Below are positions 21,008 through 32,720 of a stretch of DNA of 64,000 nt, in pieces. The notes beneath the pieces are model-generated. The model was given only the letters and a program-made list of their open reading frames with translations, was not told the origin of the DNA and did no database searches. Location of the stretch: contig CAKJVC010000168.1 in assembly GCA_918026815.1 (NCBI GenBank), forward strand, positions 124,001 through 188,000, in the 5' to 3' direction. The translations under genes and the position numbers were made by a program. Every line of letters begins with the position of its first letter. The stretch's first letter is position 1. The DNA comes from Chalara sp. BL73. Lineage: Eukaryota; Ascomycota; Leotiomycetes; Helotiales.

Positions 21008-23867
21008 TCAATTCTGGAAACTAGCCAGATCACCTAGCAACAAAGCCTGATACTTCTCAACCACCTCCCTCAACCTGAGCAAACAACCAGCAGCCAGCAT
21101 CCGCACCCGATCATCCTCCTCGCTCCCCCAGAAACCCGTCCAAACACTGCCTCAACCCATTCCTGCGTCTCCAGCATCTGTCGTCCATGCGCATCGACCA
21201 ACCTCCGCTTATCTTCATTAATCTCCAGTATTGTTAAGAATCCAAATAGCAACGCTTCCACAACAGTGATATCGCCTATACTTTGCGACCTGAGGCTGAG
21301 TAAAAGGTCCCAGAACTCGGAGGTCATTTGTGGGAGCGAGAGGGTGGAGGGACCAGAGGCGTGGATGAGTAAAGACAGCGTTTTGATGAAGAGGGCGAGG
21401 AGGTAAGGCTCGTATGCGATGTTGGAGCGCGAAGCGCCGTAGGCTTTGAGGTGGATGAAGAAGCGGCCGCTTAGAGGAAAGAAGAAACCGTCTGCTACTA
21501 CTTTTGCGAGGGCGTTTGCGATGGGCTTTTGCGCTTCTTCTCGACTGCCATACGAGAGGAGAAGGTGCGGACTTTGAGGATAGATGGCCCGGTGAGTTTA
21601 TCAGCTAGCGAGGCAGCCATGGGGGCAATCATGGTGTTTGTGAGCGTGGCAGAGAGGTTGTCGATTGCGGTTGTAGTTGGTGTTTGCATTGGAGCATAGA
21701 GTTTGTGCATGCTTTCTGGAAGTGTTTTTGATGGAAATGCCGAGGCGACTCCTAGCCTCTCGTCTTCAGCTCCGAATCCACCTAGTTCTCGAGCTCCTAG
21801 ACCGAGTGTGATGAGGATAGATGCTCGCTGTGAGATAGAGTAGTCGCCGTCGAAGAAGGTTTTGGAGTACCATTGTCCCATCTTTAAGGGTTGCGCTATG
21901 AGCAAGGCGATCATCCCTTGTGAGCGCAGCTCTACAAAATTTTCAAGTTCGTATTTGTCTTGCAAGCCGACAAGAATGCTTGCCAATTCTTCAGCATGAG
22001 AGCTGACTTCCGTACCAAAATTTGCCTTTCTCCGGATAAGTGCCGCGGCGGTCTGTAGTCCCAGCTTTTGTTTATCATAGTTCTCTGTGTCTCTGAGGTA
22101 TTTTATCAAATCTCGAATATACACCGGAGCCGTAGGCTTGTTCCGAGTGATGATGGTAGGGTCTTCATCTGAATCTTCAGCATCAGAGTCGGGTTTTGCA
22201 TATGAAGGCAGGTCTTCATTATCCGATTCTTCTTCACTATCATCCTCGATTTCTTCAATGGCAACAATCTTCGATGTACCTTGTAGAATATCAGGCTTTC
22301 GTATAGGAGGCCTCCTACGTGGCCGCACTGGATGGACAATCTTGACAGTGGTTGGTGATTTGAGCCCATTGAAGGAGCCGACAGTGTCAGATACCTCTAC
22401 CAGGCTTTTGTACCATCTAGCCTCTGAGGTGCTCGTCTCTTCCATATTAAAGTCCATTTTCTTATCACTTGTATCAGTAAGACTGGACAATGCCTCCCCA
22501 ATGATCATTCCCAGAAATCGAGCCCGTGGCGATGACGCAGCCAGCCTGTTTGAGACCAAGTTCAGATGAGCACCAGATCTCACCATTTTGAGGAGATGCA
22601 ATGGAGCTTTCCGACGCACATATCCGGCTGATAGAAGAAGAACTTGAGCATGGACTGGAAACTTACTTAGCATAAGTAGAATCTGGGGTATGTGGCAATA
22701 CCATACCTTCTTGTTGCAATATAGGAGTATGTCTAATGTACAATTGATCTCCAAATTGCTGCAAACTCTTGTCTAGAACACTTTCGATATCCATTCTATT
22801 ATCCGACAAAGCTGCAATAGCTGCCCGCCTAATTGCAATTCCTTCTCCTAAGCCAGCACCTGAAGAAGCTGTTAACCAGCTTATCAGCTGGCTCTTCCTC
22901 AATTCCTGGTTTCCGAGAATCAAATACATTAGTCCTGCAGAAGCAGAAACAACCTCGGCATCTGTTTTCCACCAATCTGAATCATCCCCAGAAGTTACTA
23001 TTGACGGCAAGTATTCTTTGGAGACGATATCGAGAGTTGCAAAAATAAAAGTCTTCTGATCAAAGCCAGGGAGTTCGGATATGACTTTCTCCAACCTTGT
23101 CGACCAGCCAGTCTTTTGTAACAATAATGTGGTAATGAGCTCCTTGATTATGGTTCCTACTGACCATTAGAAGTCGGCCTGCATCCAGTATCTATAGATC
23201 CATACCTGTGTTTCCAAGACGAAAGGATTTACTCAATAATGCCGCACATGATTTCCAGCCTTGTTCATCATCTTGATCTAACACTCGCACCCAATATGAG
23301 ATATTACTGGCGAGCCATTTGATATATCGGCTCCCATTTGATATCCAAAGTTTATTGGAGGAGACTGTCTTATTGAGATCATTTACAATATCCTCGGCCT
23401 CTGCACATACTCCCAATATGTGGCCACCGCCAGTAAGGCCAACGAACTCGTTCCACAAAGCTTTTGCCTTGAGACATCGTCCGAGGTATTCCATATTCTA
23501 TCTGAGATCACAGACACTGCTTTGTGTCCTTCCAAAACCTGAGAAATAACTTGCAATAGCGAAGTCAAGGTATCCTGAACATTAGATGACTCAATGCTCC
23601 TTTTCTCCTGAAATCTTTGGATATATTGTTTAAGACTTAATAACAGGGCTTTTAAGCCAGTAACGCTTCTCAAACAAGATAAGAGAAGATCTACGTCGGG
23701 GAGCATTGTAATGCAGCATCCTCCTTGTGTCTGTTTGCTATCCTGAGTTTGCAAAACATTCCAATAGGTTGGAACAATCTCTGAAACAATAACATGTACC
23801 AGTTGAGCTGCAATAGGGCTTGGAGATATGACAGAGAATCCAGAGCTATCGTCAGCTAAGTACTCAT
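21008..23867 (-). CDS. TEL2: Telomere length regulation protein Tel2, N-terminus missing and frame broken three times
   Basis: Tel2 is the TTT-complex chaperone subunit that stabilises PIKK kinases (TOR, ATM/ATR homologues). Recognisable blocks in order: SPIAAQLVHVIVSEI and LLLSCLRSVTGLKALL (N-terminal), KALWNEFVGL, GFDQKTFIFATLDIVSKEYL, AQVLLLSAGYVRRKAPLHLL, SSPRARFLGMIIGEAL, an acidic linker, then the Telomere_reg-2 signature YIRDLIKYLRDTENYDKQKL / RRKANFGTEVSSHAEELASI / FFDGDYSISQRASILI. It ends ALLLGDLASFQN at 21008. Introns at 23205-23160 and 22706-22655 fit. The frame is lost near 23473, 21530 and 21128; in each case one added base (T, A, G) in a short run restores family sequence. No in-frame start exists: conserved sequence begins abruptly at about 23867, where it abuts histidine-kinase sequence. 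Because the gene is normally essential, sequence error or a second intact copy is expected. Confidence 0.85.
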
Positions 23868-24805
23868 ATCACCTAAAGGTGTTGCAGCCCAGTCTACACT
23901 TCGAGCAAATATAATATGAGGAGAAAGATCTCCTTCCGGATGAGGTACTGTCCCTATTCGGTAAATTCGTGTCAGTTTCTGATCTGTGAATATCAAGTTC
24001 ATCTATTCTGAGGTTGCACAGATCGACTACGACGAACCAAGAGACACATCGAGTTATTCAAGATATGCCCTCAGATGAAAGAGAATGATGTGTCCTAGTA
24101 ATTTCTGTGGTTAAAGGAATACCTACAGTCTGGAGTGCCAGGTGTGAGCCATGTAGAAACTGGAATCTCCGTGCTTCTCGTTTCGGGATGATTCTTTAAG
24201 ATAGGAGCACTATTAGCCCGCACCAGAGGAGTATCTCTGGACGCATCTACTGACAACCTAGAAGGACTGTGACCTCTAGATGAAACACTCCCAGAGATGC
24301 GTCTGTTCTTCTGGGCAGTGCCGCTGAAGATCGACCAACGTTCGCGAATGGAGAAGGCATTCCAGACGTAACCAGCATAAGTAAATGTTGGTGGAATCAA
24401 GGACTTGTCTTGTTCAAGACGGGATGATTCATTCATCCATACTCTAAATTCCACAGAAGATGTCTTTGGATGAGGTAGTGATGGTGAGTTCGATCGTGAC
24501 TGGATAACAGTAGTCACAAGCTGATGGTTGGAACGGAAAGCCGCATTGCAGAAAACGGGCTCAACCGGAGCATTTTCAAAATTCGTACTTTTGTCGACCA
24601 CGAATGTTGGTCTTGGGTCAAACTCGAGGAAATCACCAATCTCAAGTCTTGAGAAATGTTGAGCTTTATTTGTGGTTTCGAGGTCGGAGCTTTCTCCGCT
24701 TCGACCCAAAGACTCTTCGTTCTCGTGTGATGTCCTTGTATGCTTTCCCATAGAATCTGACGAGGTTCGCTGTGCAAGCTTAGCCATCTGAGGCCGAGTA
24801 GACAT
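23868..24805 (-). pseudogene. N-terminal fragment of a fungal sensor (hybrid) histidine kinase
   Basis: Starts at ATG 24805. The first exon (24805-24123) encodes the leader typical of large fungal histidine kinases: FLEFDPRPTFVVDKSTNF, VEPVFCNAAFRSN, a Ser-rich region and TYAGYVWNAFSIRERWSIFS, ending WLTPGTPDC. A 115-nt intron (24122-24008) joins to RIDELDIHRSETD. Near 23938 the frame must shift by one base to continue into EGDLSPHIIFARSVDWAATP and LGDMST, the start of the conserved core. Then histidine-kinase sequence ends abruptly at about 23867, where TEL2 sequence on the same strand takes over. GAF/PAS sensor, HisKA, ATPase and receiver domains are all absent from the window. The identity is by motif recognition. 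It is either a broken relic at a rearrangement or half of a misassembled locus. Confidence 0.65.
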
Positions 24806-25692
24806 CGATATCTCGTTGCGCTCTACTAATAGGCTGTGTCTGTTTCACCTTACTTGACATAGAATCGTATGCTTCGTCAAGGTCGACTGGGCACCATTGA
24901 ATGCTGTCTCAATGACGTCGCTATGGCTCAGACGCAATAAGGACTGGCTACAAGTGACTCTGAAAGTTTAGTAATTTGCTCTCGTGCGTTGATGGCGTCG
25001 AATGCTGGGGACTGGATTTCGCCTGGAATTTATGCTTTCATGGGCCTAGAACGTTCTTTCTGCGCCGATATGCAGCGACTTGTGCAAACTATATGATATG
25101 TCATGGACCTATGTAAAATAGGTCGGGGGACGACTGGGCAAAGCAAGCAACCTCATCATCATTGATAGCTAGGTGATGATATCAGGGAGAGGGTAACGAT
25201 GGGGTTGAGGGAGAGGCGTGGTTATAGGGAGAAATGCAGGGTGCCCCGGCGATATGGAGATTTAGCAAAAGTCGATCCCACTTTTTCAAGCGAGACATGC
25301 CAAGAAAAGGGCAAAACCTGGGAATAGTCCAATTGGAGCATAGGTCCTTTAAAAATAATCAAAATCCTTCTTATGTCTACGCCATGTAATGCCTACCTTA
25401 GTGTCGATTTATAATCTGTTCATCATTGTTGTGCATTCAGCACGTCCTTATCACTTACAAGTCCAGCCGGCTGGCTCGGTGGGATTTGCTGATTAGGGTT
25501 TGTCAGCCCCTGTCTTAAGCGAAGCGAACTTGCTTCCAGTCACAATGCCGCCAACTATTCCCAACGCATGAATATTGTTAGCGGACAAAATAGATCTCAG
25601 CAGCTAAAAACAAACAGCTATTCAGCAAGGCCGGGAACATGAAATCTGGATCAGCGCTTTTTGATTAATCCCTGGGTCCAACTAAAAGTACA
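24806..25692. other. Intergenic region between histidine-kinase fragment and thiolase
   Basis: About 890 bp. It should contain the promoter of the histidine-kinase fragment and the thiolase 3' flank. No coding frame, RNA gene or repeat is recognised. Confidence 0.6.
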
Positions 25693-27101
25693 TCAAAGTT
25701 GCTCATTGACAAACAAACCCGCCATTCCCTGTCCAGTCCCAATGCACATACTGGTCAGAAGGATCTTCTTCTTCTGTCTCCGGGCCTCGCTCAATCCGGT
25801 AACTATCTGTCTGGCGCCGGTAGCCCCAAGAGGATGACCCAGAGCAATCGCACCTCCACGAGGGTTCAACTTCTCATGAGGAATGTTGAGCACGTCTTTG
25901 CAGTACACCGCCATCGATGCGAAAGCCTCGTTGATCTCGATGATATCAATATCATCCAGTGTAAGGTTGTACTTTCCAAGAAGTTTGGGGATTGCAATGC
26001 TTGGGCCAATACCCATGATTCTTGGTGCAAGGCCTGCAACCGTGGCACCCACAAACTTGGCAAGAATTGGCTGTCCAAGCTCAATGGCCTTGGATCGTTT
26101 CATTAAGAGCACAGCGGCAGCTATAGAGGTCAGCAATAGGTCACCAAATATAGTAGGAAAACAAACCTCCATCTGTAACTTGTGACGAGTTGCCTCCAGT
26201 TGACTTATCGCCGTACACTCGAAGTGCGGACGAATCTTAGACAGTGATTCATATGTAGTACCCCAGCGTGGTCCTTCATCTTTGGTCACGGTAACTTTAA
26301 CTTTCTCCCCGTTTTGGGGTTGACTACCTCGGTTTCGATTGGCACAATTTCGTCATCGAACCAGCCGGCCTTCTGTGCGACCTCGGCTCGTCGATAGCTT
26401 TCAGCAGCATACCGATCTTGACTCTCTCTCGTGATGTTAAAGTCCTTGCCTACGTTCTCGGATGTTTGGCCCATAGGCTGCATGCAGTCTGCCGCTTCTT
26501 GGTTTTAAGGATTTCGGCATTGAAAGGTCGGTCCAATCGCTCGCCGGGCGCGGACATCATCTCCGCGCCCAACGCGATCCCAATCTCAATGGATCCATTA
26601 GAAATTTGATTTGCAATATCTTGAGTAGCTTTAAGGCCGGACGAACAGAATCGATTGACGGTTGAGGCGGCGGTTGTATTTGGGAATCCGGCAGCAAGAG
26701 AGGCAGCTCGAACGAGGTATGCTGCCTTTCCTTCATTGACCTTTCCAATTGTGAGCACATTGGTGAGGAGGTGGAGAAAGCGCCGTTAGGAAGGTGAGCT
26801 TACATTGCCACAACAAATATCTTCAACGAGTTTCGGATCGAGTTTCGACCTCGCGACGACTTCCTTTAATAAGGAATAGACCAAAAAATCAAGTTGGGTA
26901 TCTTTGAAACTGCCCTTGAATCCTTTGGCTAAAGGAGTTCGAATCGCAAGCGTGATGACTACATCGTCGGCGTTCTTGGAAGTGCTGATGACAGGATTAG
27001 CCAGTGTTTATTGCGTGAGGAATGCAAGCTTACATCGCACTCAATCCTGACGAACCAGGAGTGAGGTGCTTGAGTATAGAACTTAGTCTTTCACCTGCCA
27101 T
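25693..27101 (-). CDS. POT1: Peroxisomal 3-ketoacyl-CoA thiolase (three apparent single-base frameshifts)
   Basis: Last enzyme of peroxisomal beta-oxidation, cleaving 3-ketoacyl-CoA with CoA to acetyl-CoA. Exons: 27101-27034, 26984-26804, 26740-26167 and 26120-25693, with introns of 49, 63 and 46 nt. The N-terminus MAGERLSSILKHL carries a textbook PTS2 (R-L-x5-H-L, residues 5-13). Active-site Cys lies in STVNRFCSSGLKA; NEAFAS, GHPLGATGARQI and the C-terminal CIGTGQGMAG are intact. Exon 3 loses frame near 26499 (before the ADCMQPMGQTSENVG block), 26308 (between NPKTG and VKVTVTKDEGP) and 26216 (before YGDKSTGGNSSQVTDG). Each is repaired by one extra G in a G-run, and the repaired length is 417 aa, equal to yeast Pot1. 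With no stop or missense damage to the catalytic motifs, I read this as a functional gene with sequence errors. A recent pseudogene is the alternative. Confidence 0.93.
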
Positions 27102-29667
27102 TTTTTGGTATCTTGATGAGAAGTTGAGAGGTTTGGGTAGAGCAGTAGAAGGAAGAAGAAGATGAGGAGTTTGCTGCGGAGAGCTGGTGCTTTGAAACGG
27201 CTGTGGAAAATGTGGGGTGCGGATGTACCGAGGCACACGCTGGAAAGAATCGCCGTGCCGATGGTTTTGGCGGTAATGCTTACGTGTACGGGGAACAATA
27301 GAATGCTGAACGCCTTTGTTCCTTTCGTTCTTTTGGATGGCGTTCTTAATATAATTCGGCGTCTTTTATCTGGGTTGGTATTAACTAGTGCTATTCATAT
27401 CTTGATTAAAGATCTTCAAAAGAGCAGAAGCGCCCACTCACCATTAAACTAACCCACAGCACTTTACCGCGATGCTCACGAGAGAAGTCGGGCTACACTT
27501 TGCTCCGCCTTAATCATAATATGGCCATTTTCACAAGTTGCGATCCATACAAACAGGGTTTACTGAGTAAAAATATGACATCCATGGTTGTTGGAAGAGA
27601 TTATTGGAAGACTGATATAGGAGTTCTTGACATCCATACTTGGCAAAGCTTGAAGAGCAAGAAATATAGTTCTTTTACCTCCCGGTGTCCGCTCTCCTGC
27701 TCTATTCAGGGTAGAAATCCATGTTATAAGCGATATTAAGCAGTTACACACATAAGTAGTACGACAAGCCGTGTTGTGAGCCAAGAAGAATATCTTCCCC
27801 CGCCAGATATCTCATGCACTTTACACGGATCTTTGTAGCAAGTAATTTTGGAATCAATTACTTCCATATTATAGACAGCGGGGAGAGCAAGCTTCAAAAC
27901 CAGGATCGCAACCTACGGACATTGGTATTAGGGTAAGTGACCAGCAGAGCTGATATATGGATGCCCGAGCTCGGCAGACACAAATGGAATAGTCCTCATA
28001 GTTTGAGCGCAATGGACACGGGCATCTTTTGTCAGTGCCTTGGATAGATTGCCCCGCTGTCCCACAATCTTGTAAAGAAGGAATACTCATTTCTGGGTAA
28101 ACAATTCCAATCAAAATATCGGCCACGTTTCATGATAATCCAGTGCCCAAAACAACAGAATCTGGGTGCTAATCATGTGTATCTGTGACTGGCCAGTTTC
28201 CAGGCGAGTCAGAAATGAAGGAGTGCTTCTTAGTTTCCGTCAGCGGTAGGCCGAGATAAATGCATCGAACCGTTATATCTGGTGCGAGCAGCCTCGAGTC
28301 CAAGATGAAGTCGAATGTGGTCGGGCCAAAAAAGACAGCTGGAAACAGAAAGATAATTCGCTTCAAGAAATAATTGCGCAATGTGATAGGCAGGTGCTTT
28401 TGTAGCAACGCAAAATTGGTCCATGGTTAAGCATGGCATTACAGGGTTTCTTTGCTTTGTTTTTTCCCTTTTGAATGTATTGATCGAATTGTTGTTGTTG
28501 TTGTTATTATTATTATTATTATTGTTTTGTCGTTGATAAAATCATGTTACACGGATGATGAGGATCTGCTATGACAGCGACGCCACCATATTGAGAATGC
28601 AACGGAGCTAACCCCAGCACAGGCGCCAAGTCGATAGGAGCCTTTTCTCCACCACAAATTGGCTTTATTTCCGTCTACAGGAGTTCAGGGAGAGTTCAAG
28701 GGCCAGACGGGTGATGCGCATCGGAGGGGAGAATGGCTGATACACTAAATTTGGCGCCACGGAATGAATCCAGGCCGATCTGGTCAGCACTCAATTTTCA
28801 CGTCCAACCCCACTCCCATCCGATACGAACTTACTAACTATAACTATAATAACACCGTGTTACAGTGCAGTGTGGTGCAGCGTGGTAAATGAAATATCGA
28901 TATCGTCGGCCAAGGCACAGTATTTGTACTACCTCCCCTCAAAGAAAAGGGATAGCATGCCCTATCTGCCATCCCATCATATCATGGAATCAATCTTCCC
29001 GCCCATGCTCAACCACTTCCCCTTCGCGGCTCGTCTTTAATTTCTCTTTCGCCCGTGTGTTTCTCGTCTAGCTGAGCGCTATCGAACGCGTTCCTGCACA
29101 CCCGCCAGCTGTGCTAAATCCGACTAGAAAGTATTGGCACGCCTTTTTTTTACGAGCTTCGGTTGCAGCTGCTGCCTCAATTCTGCAACACACCCAGCGC
29201 CGGTTCAGGTTCAACACTGCAACACTTTTGCTCCCCTTTCTTGGTCTTCTTGGTCCGGCCTGCCCGTCCGCACAAGTGCAGAACCACGGAACCACAATAA
29301 TACACTCGCACATACTGTACGCCCACACTTGACTTTCCCATCCTTGGTGCCATGGACGACGCTTCAACACTAGCAGATCCGCCCACACTCAATTTGGTCC
29401 TCCATCAACCTGCCCTCCTTCTTCTTGCTCTTCCTCTTCTTCCTCCTCTTCCATCAGCCGTTCCCGTCTTTCGCCCATAGACATCCAACTTCATGCCCTC
29501 ACTTGTCCTTGCATCCGCACATCCCATCCCTTCTTAAACGCACTGGGCTTGCCACTAAGGATTGCACAACCACGGAGAATATCTTTTTCCCAACAAACCT
29601 TCCAGAGGACGCACCAGCTCTCGTCAAACCCTCGAACCTGCATTAATCCCGCACTTTCCGTCGCATC
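27102..29667. other. Divergent intergenic region, thiolase / GH128 glucanase
   Basis: About 2.6 kb without a supportable gene. It includes a TTG/TTA microsatellite (28489-28524) and a strongly pyrimidine-rich stretch from about 29400 to 29660 just before the glucanase ATG, typical of a fungal core promoter/leader. Confidence 0.6.
28489..28524 (+). repeat. (TTG)n(TTA)n microsatellite
   Basis: About five TTG units run directly into about seven TTA units. Confidence 0.9.
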
Positions 29668-30661
29668 TTGTCCCCCGCTATGCATCTCTCTTCCATCCTG
29701 CTGGCAGCAGCAGCTCTGCTTTCCTCAACATGCGCCCAAAACTTCACAAGCTCCGATAAGCGAGGGTTAGTGTTTGTTCCATCAGACAAACATCCCGAGG
29801 ATAACAAGATATGGTTGACGGGTGATCTGACGTGGTACTACAACTATCAGGTAACGCCTTCCGCGGCCTACTCCAGCCAGTCTCAGGAGGAGTTCGAGTT
29901 TGTGCCTATGTTATGGGGCTCATCATCCTCGTCGTTTTCCGCCCAGGTACAGACTCTGATCAGGAACGGGAGGAACATCAGCCATGTATTGGCATTCAAT
30001 GAACCGGATGGCACATCTAGCACGGGGGGTTCCAACATAAAACCCGAGGATGCCGCGACAACTTGGATCAATGAGATTGAACCTCTCCGAAAGTTGGGAA
30101 TCAGAGCCGGCGCTCCAGCGGTGACCGGCAGTCCCGGAGGCTTCACTTGGCTAGCCGATTTCTTCTCGAGCTGTACTGCCAAAGGGACTAACTGCACGGT
30201 GGATTTCATCCCGGTCCATTGGTATGGGAATTTTGAAGGACTCGCCAGTCATATTGGCCAGGTGTCTGGAACGTATGCTATCCCTTTCATGAATTGGTTC
30301 AGAAGCTAACATCACAAATAGGTATCCAAATACCTCGATCTGGATCACCGAATATGCTCTGAATGACCAGTCATTGGCTGACACGCAATATTTCTTCAAG
30401 ACGTCTGCAGAATACTTTGACCGTATCAGTTATATTGAGCGATATTCATACTTTGGCTCATTCCGATCCGACGTCTCGAACGTCGGACCAAACGCTGCCA
30501 TGTTGACGCAGAAGGGACTATTGACCGATATTGGATCATGGTACCTGGGGGGCACTGCGACGAATAACATTCCATCGAAAGGTGCGACAAGTCGATCGAG
30601 CATAAGCACAGAAGTACTACTATTATTGGCGACTGCTGTGGTGTCTTTTCTTATGATCTAA
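29668..30661 (+). CDS. GH128 (Asl1-like) GPI-anchored secreted beta-1,3-glucanase
   Basis: Member of the glycosyl-hydrolase catalytic core family that includes fission yeast Asl1 and plant-type/fungal GH128 endo-beta-1,3-glucanases; expected at the cell wall. Two exons, 29668-30272 and 30322-30661, with a 49-nt intron (GTATGC, CTAAC, ATAG), give 314 aa. A signal peptide (LLAAAALLSSTCAQ) is followed by KRGLVFVP, WYYNYQ, FVPMLWG, the acid/base motif LAFNEPDG (Glu108) and DFIPVHWYGN. The nucleophile motif is WITEYAL (Glu212), then IERYSYFGSF. The C-terminus is a Ser-rich stretch followed by a hydrophobic tail (VLLLLATAVVSFLMI), indicating GPI anchoring. Both catalytic Glu residues are present, so it is probably active. 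Confidence 0.93.
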
Positions 30662-31986
30662 CATTGCCGCCGCAGTGCCTCGCAATGTCTTATTTCTTTT
30701 GCGCGGTTATTTCTCGGGTATGATCTACCATCTAATGGATAGCGTGGGGCATAGGACATTTTGAGATGTGCATATGGGGCAGCATTTCAGGCGTTCTAGA
30801 TGGGAGGGTATACATAAGGGATAGAAATGCCTGGCGCATCGGTTAGAAAGGCGACATGGTGTTTACAGGGCGTATGGTTAATGCTCATTGCGTTGCGCAG
30901 GAAGCATGAAATAGCCAGATAACATAGCTTTAATGTATTAATAGCAAAAAGGCACCTTGAGCAAAGCCGTCTCGTCCATGGTTTTCGGTGAAATGAGCAT
31001 CACCAAAAATCAAAGATTGCATTAGGTGTTGCGCAAACCCGCCCTAGTCTTCCACTATCAGCGCTCGATCAATGGAGTCGATGATATTCTCGATAATTCA
31101 CAGGCAAGGTGAGGAGAAAACTTCAGTTTCGATCCTCATCATCCTATCAATCCCTTCAACGCACTCGAAAAGCAAAAATCACGCCACAACCGCCCGTGTC
31201 TAAATTCGAATCCAACTCTATATAACGTATTTAGAGGATGCAACGAAACACAATTAGTATTGCGGCTCGAAGCCCCGAATCCCCGATCTTCACAATCGTG
31301 AACTCGAATTCTTGAGAAAGGATGGCTGAATTACGAACATCGTATCAGCTTTCAGCCCTACCTGACCACCAACGAAACCACCCCTGAGGAAAATTCTCGC
31401 TTAAGCTGGCACCCCGAGCAACCAAAATCCCATAATCTCGGCATAGCCTCCACCCAATATCCGGGTATCACATTCTGTGTAACCCCAGTTCGTTTTTCAA
31501 GCCTGCGGGCTGCATCTCCCATCCAATCCTTTGTCCATGAGGGGTTGGGAGGGGGTCAACTCAAACGGTTGCTAGAAGCAGGAGGGAAGGGAAAGGGGGG
31601 GAAGGGGCGGCGTGGAGAGATTGGTGGCTAAAGTCTGACTGTATCTACTGTTGTGTTTAATGAATAGAAAAGCCTGTCTACAGTAGCATGCCTCTGATGG
31701 CGCAAGGTATGTGCGCCGCGGTTGTGCATGCTAGAGGGAAAATAGTACTTATATAAACGGATCTACCGTCTTGGGTGCGGTCGCTTGGTAAAGGCTTGTA
31801 TGGTCAACTTTGGGCACAATAGCTCAATAGGCTCCTGCATACCATCAGTCTGGCAAAAACATCGTCGTCAGCGCAGCGGGTTGCTTTCTCCGTATCCTGT
31901 GTTCGGGGTTCATTTTTTGCTGAGCCCACGTATCCGCGTGAAGGATTTTTCTCGGAGAAGAGTGAAGCTGCCCCCGTCTGGAAACC
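30662..31986. other. Intergenic region, GH128 / His-rich protein gene
   Basis: About 1.3 kb with only short frames. A G-rich tract lies near 31560-31610. It probably includes the promoter of the downstream gene. Confidence 0.55.
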
Positions 31987-32436
31987 ATGGGCTGTACGTC
32001 GTCCACCCCGTCCTCACACCCGCCCGAACCTCATTCCCAGGCTCCTCGTCCAGTTCCCGTGGTGGCGCCAGCGCCTCATGCGGAGTCTGCGCTTGCGCCG
32101 CCAGTGGCTCCTCACGCAGAAGCGCAAGGCGACGCGCTGAAATCGAAGGAGGAGAAGGACCCGAAGAAGAAGGCTATCGCGGCTGGGGTGAAGATGTTTA
32201 AGAAGTATAAGGAGTCGAAGAAGGGTCATGGGTCCGGTCATGGTTCGCATGGTGGGCATGGTGGTGGGCATGGGCATGGTGGGCACGGGGAACATGAAGA
32301 ACATGAGGAACATGGTGAAGAAGAACATGGCGAGGAAGAACATGCAGAGGAAGGAGGCGAGGGTGGGAGTGAGAGTTCTAGCAGCAGCGAGGAGGAAGAG
32401 GAGGAAGATGGTGGTGGTGGTGGTGGGGAGGAGTAG
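31987..32436 (+). CDS. Small N-terminally acylated(?) His/Gly/Glu-rich protein of unknown function
   Basis: Single-exon 149-aa product; I do not recognise a family. It begins MGCTSSTPSS: Gly2 with Ser6 fits an N-myristoylation signal and Cys3 could be palmitoylated, so membrane attachment is likely. Residues ~11-50 are Pro/Ala/His-rich. A basic helix follows (EKDPKKKAIAAGVKMFKKYK, about 57-76), then a Gly/His repeat region (GHGSGHGSHGGHGGGHGHGG) and a Glu/His region with repeated HGEEEH. The last part is Ser-rich, then poly-Glu and poly-Gly. Metal (Cu/Zn/Ni) binding by the His-Gly repeats is inference. Repeat-rich codons also raise the chance of length variation between strains. It converges on the ABC ATPase gene. 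Confidence 0.7.
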   Translation: MGCTSSTPSSHPPEPHSQAPRPVPVVAPAPHAESALAPPVAPHAEAQGDALKSKEEKDPKKKAIAAGVKMFKKYKESKKGHGSGHGSHGGHGGGHGHGGHGEHEEHEEHGEEEHGEEEHAEEGGEGGSESSSSSEEEEEEDGGGGGGEE

Positions 32437-32720
32437 GAGATCGATGAGAAAAGAATTGAAATGGAAAAGCTTGGATTGGCGAGTAAAGTGTCCGGCAAGT
32501 AAAATACAAGATCGGTGATGTATGCGATCGGAAGAAGCAAGCGAATGAAGAATACCATAATGTTTATTTGAAATTTCAATGAGCGTAGGGGACAGTTAAG
32601 GATGATGGCTGATCTTCCTTTTGAAATTAGGGCGTATGATTCGTAGGACATGGCAAGGAGGTTCTTCGTACAGCGTCCAGTATCTTCTTTTGACTTACCT
32701 TTTTCCCTAGACAACTTTTG

